Source: Gallionella sp.
Lineage (GTDB): Bacteria > Pseudomonadota > Gammaproteobacteria > Burkholderiales > Gallionellaceae
Length of the DNA stretch: 6,573 bases
Assembly: GCA_017880945.1 (NCBI GenBank)
Contig: JADGRM010000126.1
Coordinates: 1 to 6,573, forward strand
Direction: 5' to 3'
The position numbers were made by a program, and so were the translations under genes. Under the pieces are notes generated by a model. That model worked only from the letters and a program-made list of their open reading frames with translations, did no database searches and had not been told where the DNA came from. Shown here piece after piece: positions 5,648 to 6,573 of the stretch (position 1 is its first letter; each line of letters starts with the position of its first letter).

Positions 5648-6526
5648 TTATTTTCTAGCTTGCTGATGCGCGTGAGCTTTAGGGTTGGTCAATTCATACA
5701 CCGTCTTGCCACGCGACTTGAACAAGTGCATGGCATTGTAAAAACTTTCCGAATGTCCGGCAAACACCAGACCATCCGGTTGCAGCAAAGGCGCGAATCG
5801 TTGCAGTATCTTAAGCTGCGTTTCCTTATCGAAATAGATCATCACGTTGCGGCAAAAGATCGCATCCAGCGGACCGCGTAACGGCCAAGTATCGCTGAGC
5901 AAATTCACCTGCCGGAAAGTAACCATGGCACGCAACTCCGGTCTCACTCGAACGAAACCCGCCTGATCTCCCGTCCCTCTGAGAAAGAATCGCTTCACGA
6001 TAGATTCAGAAAGCTTCTCGACACGCTCGATCGGATAAACGCCCGCGTCCGCCGTGGCGAGCACATTGGTATCCACATCCGTGGCAATGATGGAGACATT
6101 GGGCGTAAAACTGCCATAGGCTTCCGCCACGGTTATCGCCATCGAGTACGGCTCTTCACCGGTTGATGAGGCCGAACACCAAAGGGCAACGTTATGTTTT
6201 CCTTTCTGTTTGGCAACGTGTTCCGCCAATATCGGGAAATGGTGAGGTTCACGAAAAAACGAGGTCAGGTTGGTGGTGAGCGAGTTGACGAACGCCTCCC
6301 ATTCAGCCTCATTATTACCTTCCAGCAACGCCAAATAATCCTTGAAATTTTTGACCCCGGTCGCACGCAGGCGACGTGCCAAACGACTATACACCATGTG
6401 CTGCTTGGACGGCTTGAGCGAGATGCCGGCATGCTGATAAATCAGCTGGCAAATCTTCTCGAAATTCTCCGCTGTGAATGCAAATTCACGATCCTGGCCA
6501 TCGCTGGATTGAAGATTAATGCTCAT
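5648..6526 (-). CDS. cheR: Chemotaxis protein-glutamate O-methyltransferase CheR
   Basis: CheR transfers methyl groups from S-adenosylmethionine to glutamates in the cytoplasmic helices of chemoreceptors, opposing CheB. The 292-residue length is normal. The N-terminal helical domain (about 14-80) carries the basic stretch YSRLARRLRATG (46-57) that in the family contacts the receptor. NLTSFFREPHHF (86-97) is the TxFFR motif, LWCSASSTGEEPYSMA is the SAM-binding motif I, IIATDVDTNVLATA is the acidic loop, and FCRNVMIYFDKETQ is the late catalytic-domain motif. The ATG at 6526 has AGGG 4 bases upstream, which supports this start. It opens the cheR-cheD-cheB block; no promoter is seen in the 47 bases available upstream, so transcription probably comes from chemotaxis genes beyond the right edge. 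Confidence 0.97.
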   Translation of the reverse strand: MSINLQSSDGQDREFAFTAENFEKICQLIYQHAGISLKPSKQHMVYSRLARRLRATGVKNFKDYLALLEGNNEAEWEAFVNSLTTNLTSFFREPHHFPILAEHVAKQKGKHNVALWCSASSTGEEPYSMAITVAEAYGSFTPNVSIIATDVDTNVLATADAGVYPIERVEKLSESIVKRFFLRGTGDQAGFVRVRPELRAMVTFRQVNLLSDTWPLRGPLDAIFCRNVMIYFDKETQLKILQRFAPLLQPDGLVFAGHSESFYNAMHLFKSRGKTVYELTNPKAHAHQQARK

Positions 6527-6573
6527 GGCGCCCTAAATTGCATGCTCAAAAAAACTACCCCGCTGTTCACTGG
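6527..6573 (-). other. Region upstream of cheR, possibly the 3' end of another gene
   Basis: Two minus-strand frames stay open from the right edge. One ends in TAG at 6535-6533, just before the cheR ribosome site; the other ends in TGA overlapping the cheR start as ATGA. Either could be the tail of an upstream chemotaxis gene, but too few residues (12-16) are visible to identify one. There is no sigma-28-like promoter in these bases. Confidence 0.3.

Overview
The window reads as ordinary chromosome of a proteobacterium, most likely a betaproteobacterium (perhaps Nitrosomonadales). That is an inference from two gene blocks: algH-ruvX-pyrB followed by a dihydroorotase-like gene, and cheR-cheD-cheB. 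GC content is moderately high, and all intact genes lie on the minus strand. No mobile element, CRISPR array, rRNA or tRNA was seen.

Region 1 (1-2935, minus strand) holds, in transcription order, algH (2926-2366), ruvX (2235-1789), pyrB (1792-839) and a dihydroorotase-like gene (842 to the left edge, 3' end cut off). The last three are joined by two 4-base ATGA stop/start overlaps, so they are probably translationally coupled. pyrB encodes a complete aspartate transcarbamoylase with all its signature motifs. The partner dihydroorotase has lost the usual metal-binding residues, so it looks like the non-catalytic PyrC'/PyrX type that forms a complex with PyrB. No pyrR lies between ruvX and pyrB. 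algH has a near-consensus sigma-70-type promoter whose -10 box ends only 6 bases before the ATG, which suggests a leaderless mRNA.

Region 2 (about 3042-3854, plus strand) is the decayed remnant of a methyl-accepting chemotaxis protein. Only the cytoplasmic signalling part remains. The sensory, membrane and HAMP parts are missing, a premature TAA interrupts the frame at 3690, and the most conserved hairpin tip carries unusual substitutions. Its last codon overlaps the cheB stop on the other strand. The cheR-cheD-cheB terminator appears to lie inside the remnant.

Region 3 (3851-6526, minus strand) is the chemotaxis adaptation operon cheR-cheD-cheB: receptor methyltransferase, receptor deamidase and response-regulator methylesterase/deamidase. 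All three look intact, with catalytic residues present. Together they set the methylation and amidation state of chemoreceptors encoded elsewhere. A perfect 14-bp palindrome lies just before the cheB start.

No new multi-gene system is visible. The points most worth a second look are the dead dihydroorotase, the MCP pseudogene with the terminator embedded in it, and the probable leaderless algH transcript.
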